Below are positions 9,396-17,907 of a stretch of 64,000 nt of DNA, in pieces (the first letter of the stretch is position 1; each line of letters begins with the position of its first letter). The notes beneath the pieces were generated by a model. It searched no databases. It was not told the DNA's origin and worked only from the letters and a program-made list of their open reading frames with translations. This DNA is from Pseudomonas eucalypticola (GTDB lineage Bacteria; Pseudomonadota; Gammaproteobacteria; Pseudomonadales; Pseudomonadaceae): the NCBI RefSeq assembly GCF_013374995.1, contig NZ_CP056030.1, positions 2,636,501 to 2,700,500 on the forward strand. Reading direction: 5' to 3'. The position numbers and the translations under genes are program-made.

Positions 9396-10622
9396 TCAGC
9401 AGGGTTGCGGGGCCAGGCTATTGCTGACGCTGCGCCCCAGTACCAGGACCGTGGCAAAGCCACAGCCCACCAGGGCGGTCGCCAGGCTCAGCAGTACCGA
9501 GCTGCCCAGCTGGTCGACGATCTGCCCGCCGAAGAACGAGCCCAACGCAATGATCACCTGGAACAAGGCCACGAACAGCGGCATGCCGCGTTCCACATCC
9601 TTGGGCGCCACGACGAACATCCAGATGCTGGCGCAGGCCGGGAACGCCCCGAAGGCGAAGCCCCAGAGGGCGATCAGCAGCGCGGCGCCGGTCATGCCGG
9701 TGGCGAAATAGGGGAACAGGGCAGTGCTGGTCCCGATCATCACCGCCACCAGCAGCAAGGTGTGGCGCACGCTGCGGTTGGCGGCGAAGCCGGCGAAAAT
9801 GTTGCCCAATACCCCGGCCATGCCGTAGAGCAACAGCAGCGAGCCAATGGCTGGCCCGTCGAAGCCGGCGCGTTGTTTGAAGAACGGGGCGACATAGGTG
9901 TACGCGGCAAAGTGCGCCAGGCCGATGAGCAGTACCGCGATCAAGCCAACCCGGGCTTGCGGGTTGATGAACAGGGCCGGCAGGTCACTGACGCGGATGG
10001 CTTTGTCCGGGTTCAGGCGCGGCAGCAGGAAGAGTTGCGCCAGCAGCACCGGCACGCCCACCAGCGCGGTGACCAGGAAGGTCATGCGCCAGCCCATCAG
10101 GCCGCTGAGCCAGGTGCCAACTGGCACGCCCAGCACGGTCGCCAGGGTCACGCCCACCATGATGATCGACGTGGCCTGGGCCACGCCGACCCCCTTGGGC
10201 GCCAGGCGGCCGCTGAGGGCAATGGCCGTGGCCCAGAAACCACCGATGCTGATGCCCAGCAGCACGCGGCCGAACAACAGCAGGTTGAAGCCGCTGGCGT
10301 AGGCGACCACTGCGTTGGCGATGATCATGATCAGCGTCAGGCCGATCAGCAGGTAGCGGCGGTCCATGGCGCCAATACCCACCGACAGCAGGGGTGCGGC
10401 CAGCGCGGCCATGATGCCGGGCAGGGTCACCATCAGGCCAGCGTGGCCGGCGCTGATGCCCAGGTCGCTGGCCACATCGTTGAGCACTCCCACCGGGAGG
10501 AATTCGCTGGTGACCAGGGCGAAGGCGCCCACGGCGACGGACAGAATCGCCAGCCATTGCTGTTTGACGCTCTGTTGACTGTGTTCGGGGAGGCCCTGAG
10601 CGGGCGGAGTGGCGGTTGGCAT
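9396..10622 (-). CDS. MFS transporter, DHA1 drug/sugar-efflux type
   Basis: A 408-aa protein with 12 predicted membrane helices. The ATG at 10622 (GGAA upstream) is preferred to a TTG at 10646. The N-terminal helix carries ALVTSEFLPVG, and loop 2-3 has the family signature around GIGAMDRRYLLI; later GRVLLGISIGGFWAT and GVPVGTWLSGLMGWR match DHA1 exporters related to AraJ/SotB. It probably exports a drug, sugar or metabolite by proton antiport. The substrate is not indicated by neighbours. Confidence 0.88.
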   Translation of the reverse strand: MPTATPPAQGLPEHSQQSVKQQWLAILSVAVGAFALVTSEFLPVGVLNDVASDLGISAGHAGLMVTLPGIMAALAAPLLSVGIGAMDRRYLLIGLTLIMIIANAVVAYASGFNLLLFGRVLLGISIGGFWATAIALSGRLAPKGVGVAQATSIIMVGVTLATVLGVPVGTWLSGLMGWRMTFLVTALVGVPVLLAQLFLLPRLNPDKAIRVSDLPALFINPQARVGLIAVLLIGLAHFAAYTYVAPFFKQRAGFDGPAIGSLLLLYGMAGVLGNIFAGFAANRSVRHTLLLVAVMIGTSTALFPYFATGMTGAALLIALWGFAFGAFPACASIWMFVVAPKDVERGMPLFVALFQVIIALGSFFGGQIVDQLGSSVLLSLATALVGCGFATVLVLGRSVSNSLAPQPC

Positions 10623-10865
10623 GGTGCGGGGTTCCAGGAAGGGCAAAGTCGCCTGCAGGCGAAGGAGCGGGGGAAATCAGCGGCGATTATAGGGGGCAGG
10701 CCGGGCAACCCGACAGGCGGCGCGTTCGATAGTCATCATCAACACCATCGATGCGGCTGTCATCGCCCACGGGGCACAGGGGCTGAAAGACATGATTGTC
10801 CCGTAAGGCCTAGACTGTAAGGCGGGCTGGCGCATCTCGCGCCGCCATTGCCTGGGAGCCACGTG

Positions 10866-11294
10866 ATGAACGTCCAACCCTACCTCTTCCTGGCCGGTAC
10901 GTGCCAGCAAGCCATGGATTTCTACTGCGCCGTGCTGGGCGCCACGGTGCAGTTCAAGATGACCTACGCCGAAGCGCCCGAGCCCTCGTCCGGCAGCGAA
11001 TGCCCGGCCGCGCCGCCAGACGCCATCATGCACGCGAACCTGCTGATTGGCGGCACGCAATTGATGATGAGCGACGACCCCAGCGCTGATCAGAAACCCC
11101 ATGCCGGCTACGCCTTGTCGATCGCCACCGACGACCTTGCCAAGGGCAAGGCCTGGTTCGATGGCCTGAGCGAGGGCGGCACGGTGCGCATGCCCTGGGG
11201 CGAAACCTTCTGGGCGCAGGGGTTCGGTATGCTCACCGACCGCTTCGGTGTGCCATGGATGGTGAATGTGGAGAAAAAATCCGCTTCGGCGTAA
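10866..11294 (+). CDS. VOC / PhnB-like glyoxalase-fold protein
   Basis: A 142-aa single-domain protein of the vicinal oxygen chelate superfamily, PhnB/YjdN type: YLFLAGTCQQAMDFY, AEAPEPSSG, IMHANLLIGG, MMSDDPS, MPWGETFWAQGFGMLTDRFG. The start ATG at 10866 follows GGGAGCC. PhnB-like proteins are widespread and mostly of unknown function; the conserved Gln/Glu pairs may hold a metal. It is monocistronic. Confidence 0.85.
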   Translation: MNVQPYLFLAGTCQQAMDFYCAVLGATVQFKMTYAEAPEPSSGSECPAAPPDAIMHANLLIGGTQLMMSDDPSADQKPHAGYALSIATDDLAKGKAWFDGLSEGGTVRMPWGETFWAQGFGMLTDRFGVPWMVNVEKKSASA

Positions 11295-11347
11295 TCAGCG
11301 GCATCGCCCGCAGCCTCTACGGTCACCGCGTGCGACCCGACGTGGCC

Positions 11348-11590
11348 TCACGGCCGCTGCGGGGCGCCGCCTCGGGGCTTTTTCACTGTCGGCCTGAACA
11401 ACAGGCTCAACAAAAACATCACCGTCCTGAAATCCAGCAATTTCAACGCTGCCCGCGCTTCCTCGGGGCGCACCTTGGCGATCATCGGCATGGCGCCGAA
11501 AATCTTGCCCTTCAACACCAGTTCGTTGCCGTTGCGCTCGATGGTGCTCACCGCCATCAGCTCACTGTTATCGCTACCAAAAATCTTCAT
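11348..11590 (-). CDS. 80-aa conserved small protein linked to the FAD oxidase
   Basis: An 80-aa protein starting 3 bp after the stop of the FAD-dependent oxidase gene, so the two are co-transcribed and probably translationally coupled. The N-terminal half alternates charged and hydrophobic residues (NELVLKGKIFGAMPMIAKV). The sequence RPEEARAALKLLDF is followed by a hydrophobic stretch TVMFLLSLLF, possibly a membrane anchor, and a basic tail. No family was recognised. The tight coupling suggests it serves the upstream enzyme, for example as a membrane tether. Confidence 0.6.
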   Translation of the reverse strand: MKIFGSDNSELMAVSTIERNGNELVLKGKIFGAMPMIAKVRPEEARAALKLLDFRTVMFLLSLLFRPTVKKPRGGAPQRP

Positions 11591-11592
11591 CG

Positions 11593-13176
11593 TCAGCTCC
11601 TCGTCACTCGCTCGAAATCCATGCCCAGGTCATCGAACATCTTGATGGCCGTGCCACGCCCTGCGCCGAACACACCGCCGCCGGGGTGCATGAACGGCCC
11701 CACCAGGTACAGGTTGTCCAGCCCCGGTACGCTCAGGCGGCCCAGGTCGGGCGTGGGGCGGTGGGCGAAGTTCTGGTAGAAGTAGGGCGCCACGCCGTGC
11801 ACGTCGCCCTTGACCATGGAATTGGGCGAGCTGCGCTCCAGGTCCAGCGGCGAGCAAAGGGTACGGGCAATGATGTTGTCGGGGGTCAGGTTCTTCACGA
11901 ACTTGCGGTAGGCCGCAAGGCTCAGGTCGCCGAACGCTTCCTTGTACTCGTCCCAGCGCGCCGCGCCGCCTTCGGCCAGGTTGTAGGGGGCGAAGGTCAT
12001 GCCATGGAACATGCCCTTGCCAGCGGGCACGCGGGTGGGGTCGTTGATGCTTTCGTCACCGCCGGCCACGAGCCTGCGTCTGGAAACCCGGCCACGGCGC
12101 AGCTCGTCGAAGTCATCAAGCATGTCAGCCAGGCGGTCGCTGCTCATCATGGTCAGCATGGTCGCGCGGCCGACGTCCGGGCCGGCGTGGAATTCGGCCT
12201 TGTGGTGCAGGTCGTAGTGGCTGACAAACAGGCTGAACGGCGCCAGGCTGGCGCGTTCGGCGCGTTGCACCACGCCGGCGTCCAGGCCCTCGACGAAGCG
12301 GCTGATGACGTGGGGGTGCAGGGCGCCAATCACCGCGTCGCGGGCCAGGATGCGCTCGCCATCGCTCAGTTCCACGCCGGCGGCGCGGCCGTCGCTGACG
12401 ATCACCTTGCGCACCTCGCTGTTGACCCGAATTTCGCCGCCGTAGTGCTCGATGCAGCGCGCCAGCGCCTCCGACAGCTTGCCGCTGCCGCCCACCGGCT
12501 GCGACACGCCGTGGCTGTGCATGATGCCAACGAAGGCGTATACGCCCATGCCGGTGCCCAGCTCGTCGGGCATCTGCAGGTTCTCGGCGATCACCCGCAG
12601 CAGGTGGATCTTGACCTTATCGTGCTCGAACAGGTGGTCGATGATGTCCAGGGTGCTGCGCTGCATGGCGTCGAACAGCTCGCGGCCTTCCAGGCTCTGG
12701 TCGAGCATGGCCACCATGGCACCCATCGGCAGCGGCGGCGAGTAGAAGCCCGAGAGGAACATGGGCAGCAGGCCCATGGCTTTCAGCGCCAGGCGCCGGT
12801 AGGTCTCGGCGTCGCGCGGCGACACGCTGGCAATCGACTCGCAGGCCTTGTCCAGGTCGCGGTAGGTGATCAGCGCGCTGCCGTCTTCGAAGACTGTGGC
12901 GTGGGGAATGTCGGAGTAGTTGTATTTCAGGCCGAAGTGCTTGAACAGGCCCAGCTCGTCCTGGGTGATCATGGGGTTGCCCTGGATCATGATGTGCACG
13001 CTCGAGTGCTCGTCATGCCAGAAACCGGGCGTGTTAAGCTGGCGCGTCGACACGCCACCGCCCACGTAGTCCTTGCGCTCCAGCACCAGGACCTTCTTGC
13101 CGGCCTTGGCCAGGTAGGCCGCGGCCACCAGCCCGTTGTGCCCGCCGCCGATGGCGACGACATCGTAGTGATTCAT
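11593..13176 (-). CDS. phytoene-desaturase-like NAD(P)/FAD-dependent oxidoreductase
   Basis: A 527-aa flavoprotein. The start at 13176 (GGAAGGTCCAC-ATG) gives MNHYDVVAIGGGHNGL; a longer frame to 13194 lacks its own signal. The N-terminal dinucleotide-binding motif GGGHNGLVAAAYLAKAG and ERKDYVGGG identify the phytoene dehydrogenase/PYROXD2-like family. The C-terminal FAD segment is LYLVGPFMHPGGGVFGAGRG. Members desaturate or isomerise polyenes, retinoids or ketones; no carotenoid genes are near, so the substrate is open. It is divergent from an HxlR regulator and overlaps no other gene except for the coupled 80-aa gene. Confidence 0.85.
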   Translation of the reverse strand: MNHYDVVAIGGGHNGLVAAAYLAKAGKKVLVLERKDYVGGGVSTRQLNTPGFWHDEHSSVHIMIQGNPMITQDELGLFKHFGLKYNYSDIPHATVFEDGSALITYRDLDKACESIASVSPRDAETYRRLALKAMGLLPMFLSGFYSPPLPMGAMVAMLDQSLEGRELFDAMQRSTLDIIDHLFEHDKVKIHLLRVIAENLQMPDELGTGMGVYAFVGIMHSHGVSQPVGGSGKLSEALARCIEHYGGEIRVNSEVRKVIVSDGRAAGVELSDGERILARDAVIGALHPHVISRFVEGLDAGVVQRAERASLAPFSLFVSHYDLHHKAEFHAGPDVGRATMLTMMSSDRLADMLDDFDELRRGRVSRRRLVAGGDESINDPTRVPAGKGMFHGMTFAPYNLAEGGAARWDEYKEAFGDLSLAAYRKFVKNLTPDNIIARTLCSPLDLERSSPNSMVKGDVHGVAPYFYQNFAHRPTPDLGRLSVPGLDNLYLVGPFMHPGGGVFGAGRGTAIKMFDDLGMDFERVTRS

Positions 13177-13328
13177 GTGGACCTTCCGCGTCATTGTTGT
13201 TCTTGTCAGTCAGCTCATTGGCTGTGGGGCGATGATGGGGCAGGCGTGCAGCGCGCGGAAGATCGCACTTTTATGTGGGTCGGTTACCCGAATGTACGTA
13301 CCCCCCGGCCAATGACAAGGAATACCCC

Positions 13329-13745
13329 GTGAACGACGACGCCCAACGCCAGGCCCTGGACCAATTGCGCGCCCGCGTGCAGCACAACGGCAACGACCCC
13401 CAGGGCCCCATCCGCGAGACCCTGGCGCGCCTGGGCGACCGTTGGAGCCCGCTGCTGTTGCTGGTACTGCGCCATGGTATGCTGCGGTTTACCGAATTGC
13501 AGCGCGAGGTGAATGCCATGGCCGACAGCGAACTGTCCCAGCGCATCCTCACCCTGAAACTGCGCGCGCTGGAGCGCGACGGCATGCTGCAGCGCACCGT
13601 GATTCCGACCATTCCGCCGCAGGTGGAATACCGGTTGACACCGTTGGGGATGGAGCTGGTGGCACGGCTTGAGGGGTTGGTGGGGTGGTTGGAGCAACAG
13701 GCGCCGACTATCGACGCGGCACGTGCGGCGTACGATCAGGCCTGA
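13329..13745 (+). CDS. HxlR-family transcriptional regulator
   Basis: A 138-aa winged-helix regulator beginning at GTG 13329 behind AAGGAA. Typical HxlR segments are LGDRWSPLLLLVLRHG, RFTELQREV, SQRILTLKLRALERDGM and VEYRLTPLGMEL. The redox-active N-terminal Cys of many HxlR/HypR members is absent, so thiol sensing is unlikely. It lies 152 bp from, and divergent to, the phytoene-desaturase-like gene, which is its likely target. Confidence 0.88.
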   Translation: MNDDAQRQALDQLRARVQHNGNDPQGPIRETLARLGDRWSPLLLLVLRHGMLRFTELQREVNAMADSELSQRILTLKLRALERDGMLQRTVIPTIPPQVEYRLTPLGMELVARLEGLVGWLEQQAPTIDAARAAYDQA

Positions 13746-13777
13746 CGCGCGGTAGGTATGGAGCGCACATGCAGGGA

Positions 13778-13880
13778 TCAACGAGATGACTGTAATAGCA
13801 ACACGACGGATGCCCAGACCAACACCGCGCCCAGCGATCCAAGGGGCAGTTGGTTCGAGGAAGATGGCGCAACGGATGAT
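13778..13880 (-). pseudogene. remnant of a membrane transporter C-terminus (EamA/DMT-like?)
   Basis: On the minus strand one frame reads LPLGSLGAVLVWASVVLLL before a stop at 13778-13780, and another frame just upstream reads CAIFLEP. Joined by a frameshift they resemble the last helix of EamA-type drug/metabolite transporters, where FLGEP is followed by LGAVLVLxSVxLL. Nothing upstream continues the protein. The evidence is short and rests on pattern only. The rest of the 307-bp stretch 13746-14052 holds a REP-like hairpin and no gene. Confidence 0.35.
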
Positions 13881-13974
13881 TTTCTGGCTGGACGCGATCA
13901 GCCTGTCACACAGTGGCGAGAGGCTTCTGAGGCCTTTCTCGCCGCAAGGCGAGCATCGCCAAGGTGGCCCCATT

Positions 13975-14026
13975 GCGGCCAAGGCCGGCTCTTACCGCGG
14001 TTGGGGTAGGCCCCGCCCTTGGCCGC
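13975..14026 (+). repeat. REP-like inverted repeat
   Basis: GCGGCCAAGG (13975-13984) and CCTTGGCCGC (14017-14026) are perfect inverted copies 32 bp apart, with GTAAGAGCCGG-type sequence inside. This resembles the GGAGCGGCC-type intergenic palindromes of Pseudomonas. It lies after msrA on the minus strand and could also stop transcription. Confidence 0.45.
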
Positions 14027-14052
14027 GGTACAGGCGACGCGGGCCCTGGCCA

Positions 14053-14559
14053 TTACCCGCGCCTGGGCAACTTCCAGCTAGGCCGAATGAAGTGGCAGGT
14101 ATACCCATTCGGAATCCGCTCCAGGTAATCCTGGTGCTCCGGTTCCGCCTCCCAGAACGGCCCCGCCGGCTCGATCTCGGTCACCACGCGCCCCGGCCAC
14201 AACCCTGAAGCGTTCACATCGGCCTCGGTGTCCTCGGCAATGTCACGCTGCTGCTCATCGAGGTAATAGATCGCCGAACGGTAGCTGCGCCCGCGGTCAT
14301 TGCCCTGACGGTTGGGGGTGGTGGGGTCGTGGATCTGGAAGAAGAATTCGAGAATCTGCCGGTAGCTGATGCGCGCCGGGTCGAAGACGATCTCGATGGC
14401 TTCGGCGTGGTCGCCGTGGTTGCGGTACGTGGCATTGGGCACGTCGCCGCCGGTGTAGCCGACGCGGGTGGCGAGCACGCCAGGGTAGCGGCGCAGCAGG
14501 TCCTGCATGCCCCAGAAGCAGCCGCCGGCGAGAATCGCGGTTTCGGTTTGGGTGGTCAT
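14053..14559 (-). CDS. msrA: peptide-methionine (S)-S-oxide reductase MsrA
   Basis: A 168-aa protein starting at ATG 14559 after AAAGGACCGCACC. The catalytic motif GCFWG has its nucleophilic Cys at residue 14. [17 protein letters not shown] and [13 protein letters not shown] are family hallmarks. It repairs methionine-S-sulfoxide in proteins and free methionine. The form is the short MsrA type without a signal peptide, so cytoplasmic. No C-terminal resolving Cys is seen, suggesting direct or thioredoxin-independent recycling of the sulfenic acid, as in single-Cys MsrAs. Confidence 0.93.
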   Translation of the reverse strand: MTTQTETAILAGGCFWGMQDLLRRYPGVLATRVGYTGGDVPNATYRNHGDHAEAIEIVFDPARISYRQILEFFFQIHDPTTPNRQGNDRGRSYRSAIYYLDEQQRDIAEDTEADVNASGLWPGRVVTEIEPAGPFWEAEPEHQDYLERIPNGYTCHFIRPSWKLPRRG

Positions 14560-14629
14560 GGTGCGGTCCTTTCCCTGTTCAGGTGTTGGGCTATTGTAAT
14601 GCGGGCGATCGCCGCGTTTGCAAGGGGTG

Positions 14630-15535
14630 CTACGCCAGGCTCGCCGCCGTCTCGATAACCAGATTGCGCAACCATGCCAAGCCCGGGTCATGCTGCTGGT
14701 ATTTGTTCCACTGCAAACTGATGGTCATCTGCGGCGCCGCCCACGGCGTGGGCAAAATGCGCAGCGGCAGGTACTGCGCCCAGCGCTGGGCCAGGCGCTT
14801 GTGCATGGTGGCGATGCGTGGGGTACCGATCAGGTACGGTGGCACGCTGTTGAAGGTGTTGGTGGTGACCTCCACCTTGCGCTCGAAACCGAAGCTGCGC
14901 AGGAACCAGTCGTCCACCGTGGGCGCGCGGTGTTCGGTGCCGAAGCGCACCAGCACGTGGCCGTTGTGCTTGTAGTCGTCGAAGGTCAGCGCCCGCGGGC
15001 CATGGTCGCGGCATACCACGCACACGAACTCGTCGCTGAACAGCGCCGTCGATGGGTGTTGGTCGAGGATGTGAGTGTCTGGCAGCAGCAGGAAATCCAC
15101 ATGTCCACGTTCAATCTCAAGCGAGGCGTCATCGGTGGGTGAAAAAAGTTCGATGGCGCACTGCGGCGCAATGGCATTCAGGCGCCGGCTGACCTCGGGC
15201 ATCAGCACCATGCCCACGTAGTCGGAGGCCATCAGGGTGAACGTGCGGCTGGCGAGGTGGGGCTGGAACTGGCTGCGGTTTTCCAGGGTGGAGCGCATCT
15301 GGATCAGCAGGTCGCGCACCGGCTGCGCCAGGGTTTCGCCCATGGGCGTGCGCACCATCTTGCGGCCTATCTGCACCAGCAGGTCGTCGTCGAAATAGCT
15401 GCGCAGGCGGGCCAGGGCGGCGCTGGTGGCAGGCTGGCTGAGGTGCAGGCGCTCGCCGGCACGGGTGATGTTCTGCTCGGCAAGCAGCACGTCCAGCACC
15501 ACCAGCAGGTTCAAGTCCAAACCATGGAAACGCAT
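14630..15535 (-). CDS. LysR-family regulator, NodD/NahR-like
   Basis: A 301-aa regulator. The start [11 protein letters not shown] at 15535 is characteristic of the NodD/NahR/FdeR branch of LysR proteins, which sense flavonoids, salicylate or other aromatics. The helix-turn-helix is [23 protein letters not shown], then [18 protein letters not shown], and the effector domain starts at [19 protein letters not shown]. It is divergent from the SDR gene at 15704, heading the catabolic block, and probably controls it. An inverted repeat at 15670-15691 is a candidate site. An aromatic inducer is inference from the branch and from the neighbours. Confidence 0.9.
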   Translation of the reverse strand: MRFHGLDLNLLVVLDVLLAEQNITRAGERLHLSQPATSAALARLRSYFDDDLLVQIGRKMVRTPMGETLAQPVRDLLIQMRSTLENRSQFQPHLASRTFTLMASDYVGMVLMPEVSRRLNAIAPQCAIELFSPTDDASLEIERGHVDFLLLPDTHILDQHPSTALFSDEFVCVVCRDHGPRALTFDDYKHNGHVLVRFGTEHRAPTVDDWFLRSFGFERKVEVTTNTFNSVPPYLIGTPRIATMHKRLAQRWAQYLPLRILPTPWAAPQMTISLQWNKYQQHDPGLAWLRNLVIETAASLA

Positions 15536-15669
15536 GGTCGTTGCTCCGTTTTTCTTATGATTGTGGGCACAGGCATTTGTTGCCGTTATACCTTCGCCGG
15601 GGTTATTCGTCGAGGCCATGGCAGGCATGCCCAAGCCGAATTTCCGCAGGCGCGAAGGGCTTCTTATAG

Positions 15670-15691
15670 TGATTGGCCTCACTGGCAATCA
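15670..15691. promoter_or_regulatory. candidate LysR operator
   Basis: Inverted repeat TGATTG-10-CAATCA in the intergenic region between the NodD-like regulator and the SDR gene, ending 12 bp before the SDR start. Its closeness to the start codon is unusual for an activator site and would fit repression or autoregulation. Confidence 0.35.
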
Positions 15692-15703
15692 TAAGGAAGC
15701 CGC

Positions 15704-16471
15704 ATGCGCCTCTTGGGAAAAACCGCCATTGTCACCGGAATCGGTAGCGGCATTGGCCAGTGCTGCGCGCTGATGTTCGCCCGCCAGGGCGCGCGCGTCG
15801 TGGGCGCCGAACTGGACCCGGCCGCCGCCCGCCACACCGTGGCCCTGGCCGCAGCCGAGGGGCTGCACATCGACAGCCTCGCCCCCTGCGACCTCACCGA
15901 CCCGGCCCAGGCCGCCGCCTTGGTGGAGTTCGCCTGCGGGCTGCACGCAGGCTTCGACATTGTGGTGAACGCTGCGGCCTTCGGCGCCTTCGCCTGGATC
16001 GAAGACATGGACTACCAGCAGCACTGGCGCAAGACCCTCACCGGCGAGCTGGACCTGGTGTTCCTGCTGTGCCAGGCCGCCTGGCCGGTGCTGAAGGCCC
16101 GCGGCGGCGGTTCGATCATCAACTTCGCCTCGGCCAACGCCTGGATGAGCCTCAAGGGCTCGCCCGCCCTGGCTCATTGCGCGGGGAAGGGCGGGGTGCT
16201 GGCCATGACCCGGCAACTGGCGATGGAGGGTGGGCCCCATGGGATTCGCGCCAACAGCATTTCGCCGGGGTTGATCGAAACCAGCGCGACGCGCGCGCAT
16301 TTGGCGGCGGACCCCGGCTTTCGCCAGGCGGCGCTCGATCATCAGTTGCTGGCGCAGCGTATCGGCCGGCCGGAAGACGTAGGCTGGGCCGCGGTGTATC
16401 TGGCCAGCGATGAGACCGCCTGGGTGACGGCGACGGATCTGCGCATAGACGCCGGCGCAACCGCGTGCTGA
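15704..16471 (+). CDS. SDR family oxidoreductase with His in place of the catalytic Tyr
   Basis: A 255-aa short-chain dehydrogenase preceded by AAGGAAGCC. It shows IVTGIGSGIG, the NAA segment, INFASANAW with the usual Ser, and NSISPGLIET. The position of YxxxK reads HCAGK (ALAHCAGKGG), so the Tyr is replaced by His while Lys is kept. Related SDRs with HGATKG exist, and some other base may replace Tyr. The 3' end is the usual DLRIDAGATA. It is the first gene of the block and divergent from the LysR gene. Its reaction is likely oxidation of a polyol or alicyclic alcohol, but the substrate is unknown. Confidence 0.85.
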   Translation: MRLLGKTAIVTGIGSGIGQCCALMFARQGARVVGAELDPAAARHTVALAAAEGLHIDSLAPCDLTDPAQAAALVEFACGLHAGFDIVVNAAAFGAFAWIEDMDYQQHWRKTLTGELDLVFLLCQAAWPVLKARGGGSIINFASANAWMSLKGSPALAHCAGKGGVLAMTRQLAMEGGPHGIRANSISPGLIETSATRAHLAADPGFRQAALDHQLLAQRIGRPEDVGWAAVYLASDETAWVTATDLRIDAGATAC

Positions 16472-16508
16472 AGCCCGCGTCACAGTAGCCGCGAAGCCTG
16501 CGGGGGCG

Positions 16509-16538
16509 GGATGCTGCCGGCGGCGGCAGCAGGCATCC
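16509..16538 (+). terminator. bulged hairpin after the SDR gene
   Basis: CTGCCG/CGGCAG forms a 6-bp stem over a 4-base loop, extended by GGATG/CATCC across a bulge. No T-run follows, so this may be a partial or factor-dependent terminator that separates the SDR from the operon at 16761. It could also belong to the 5' leader. Confidence 0.3.
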
Positions 16539-16642
16539 ATGTGACAAATGCCTCACATCCAAACAAACAATTTCCGGCATACCCGGCCGCTGTTTAAGGT
16601 AATCCAACGCTATACACAATAAGAACAAGCCGGAGATTCCCC

Positions 16643-16675
16643 ATGCCGCTCCCCCCGTACACCCCCCATACCTGA
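16643..16675 (+). CDS. possible 10-aa proline-rich leader peptide
   Basis: An ATG with GGAG 9 bp upstream opens a 10-codon frame, MPLPPYTPHT, ending in TGA. Four of ten residues are Pro, including a Pro-Pro pair that would stall ribosomes. It lies 85 bp before the FAD monooxygenase start, in the long leader of the operon. A regulatory uORF is possible; chance cannot be excluded for so short a frame. Confidence 0.3.
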   Translation: MPLPPYTPHT

Positions 16676-16760
16676 ACCCCATTTCGCTGACTGCACAGGC
16701 ATGCGCCGGGCCTCCCCGTGCGTGGCCGCCCAGAAGAATCGTGGCAAAGAGGAACGCTTG

Positions 16761-17891
16761 ATGAGCGACATCGCAAAAGTGCTGATCGTAGGCGCAGGCA
16801 TTGGTGGGCTGAGCGCCGCCATTGCCCTGCGCAACGCCGGGGTGGAGGTCGATATCGTCGAGATCAGCCCCCAGGCCAAGGTCTACCACGTGGGCATCGT
16901 GGTGCAGGCCAACTGTATTCGCGCCATGGCCCAGTTGGGCATCGCCGACGCCGCCGTGGCCGCCGGTTTCCCCTACAAGGGCCTGCGCATCTGCAACCAG
17001 CAGGGCCAGGTAAAAGCCGAGCTTAGCGGCGCGCAATTGGCCGGCAAGCAGTACCCGGCCAACCTCGGCCTGACCCGCCCGGCGTTGCACCAGGTGCTGC
17101 TGGACGCGGTGGCAGAAAGCGGCGCGAACCTGCGCCTGGGCCTGACCTTCAGCGACATCGAGCAAAGCGCCAACAAGGTGGCCGTGCGCTTCACCGACGG
17201 CACCAGCGGCGAGTACGACCTGCTGGTGGGCGCCGACGGCGTGTATTCGAAAGTGCGCACCACGGTGTTCGGCGAGCAGTACAAACCGCGCTTCACCGGC
17301 CAGGGCGTGTGGCGCTACAACCTGCCACGGCCCAAGGACTTGTTGTGGTCGCACATGTTCGAAGGCAAGCCGGGCGGCAAGGCCGGCTACACGCCGCTGA
17401 CCGAAGACAGCCTGTACGTGCTGTCGGTGTTCGAGGAACCGGGCAACCCGTTCTTCGCCCCTGACACCCTGGCCGCCGAGTTCCGCAAGCGCTTGGAAGG
17501 CTACGGCGGCCTGGTGCCCGAGCTGCGCGAGCAGATCACCGATAACAGCCAGGTGGTGTACCGCCCGCTGGAGGCGCTGCTGATGCCCGCGCCCTGGTAC
17601 CGCGGCCGGGTGCTGCTGATCGGCGACGCGGCCCACGCCACCACCCCGCACATGGGCCAGGGCGCCGCCCAGGCCGTGGAAGACGCGGTGGTGCTGGGCG
17701 AGCTGTGCGGCACGGCCGATCTGAGTCTTGAGCAGGTGTTGGACAGCTTCATGGAACGCCGCTTCGAACGCTGCAAGTTCATCAACGAAGGCTCGGTGCA
17801 GATCGGCGAATGGGAGCAACGGCCTAGCGCCGACGCCGACTTCACCGGCCTGATGGCGCAAATGATCAACGTCGTCGCCCAACCTATCTGA
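16761..17891 (+). CDS. FAD-dependent aromatic-type monooxygenase (UbiH/PHBH family)
   Basis: A 376-aa flavoprotein starting at ATG 16761 after AAAGAGGAAC. Three family motifs are present: the N-terminal dinucleotide fold VGAGIGGLSAAIAL, the DG motif LLVGADGVYSKVR, and the GD motif VLLIGDAAHATTPHMGQGAAQAVEDA. This group hydroxylates aromatic rings using NAD(P)H and O2. It is the first enzyme of an apparent operon with the lactonase, HisD-like and other genes downstream (16-bp gap). Ring hydroxylation as an entry reaction is inferred from the family and neighbours. Confidence 0.9.
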   Translation: MSDIAKVLIVGAGIGGLSAAIALRNAGVEVDIVEISPQAKVYHVGIVVQANCIRAMAQLGIADAAVAAGFPYKGLRICNQQGQVKAELSGAQLAGKQYPANLGLTRPALHQVLLDAVAESGANLRLGLTFSDIEQSANKVAVRFTDGTSGEYDLLVGADGVYSKVRTTVFGEQYKPRFTGQGVWRYNLPRPKDLLWSHMFEGKPGGKAGYTPLTEDSLYVLSVFEEPGNPFFAPDTLAAEFRKRLEGYGGLVPELREQITDNSQVVYRPLEALLMPAPWYRGRVLLIGDAAHATTPHMGQGAAQAVEDAVVLGELCGTADLSLEQVLDSFMERRFERCKFINEGSVQIGEWEQRPSADADFTGLMAQMINVVAQPI

Positions 17892-17907
17892 CCAAGGATT
17901 GCCCAGC

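Noticed and set aside
11686..13332. 548-aa plus-strand open frame
   Set aside because: Antisense to the FAD oxidase, which has intact flavin motifs.
13758..14009. 83-aa plus-strand frame after the HxlR gene
   Set aside because: No family and no strong ribosome binding site; overlaps REP-like sequence and the transporter remnant.
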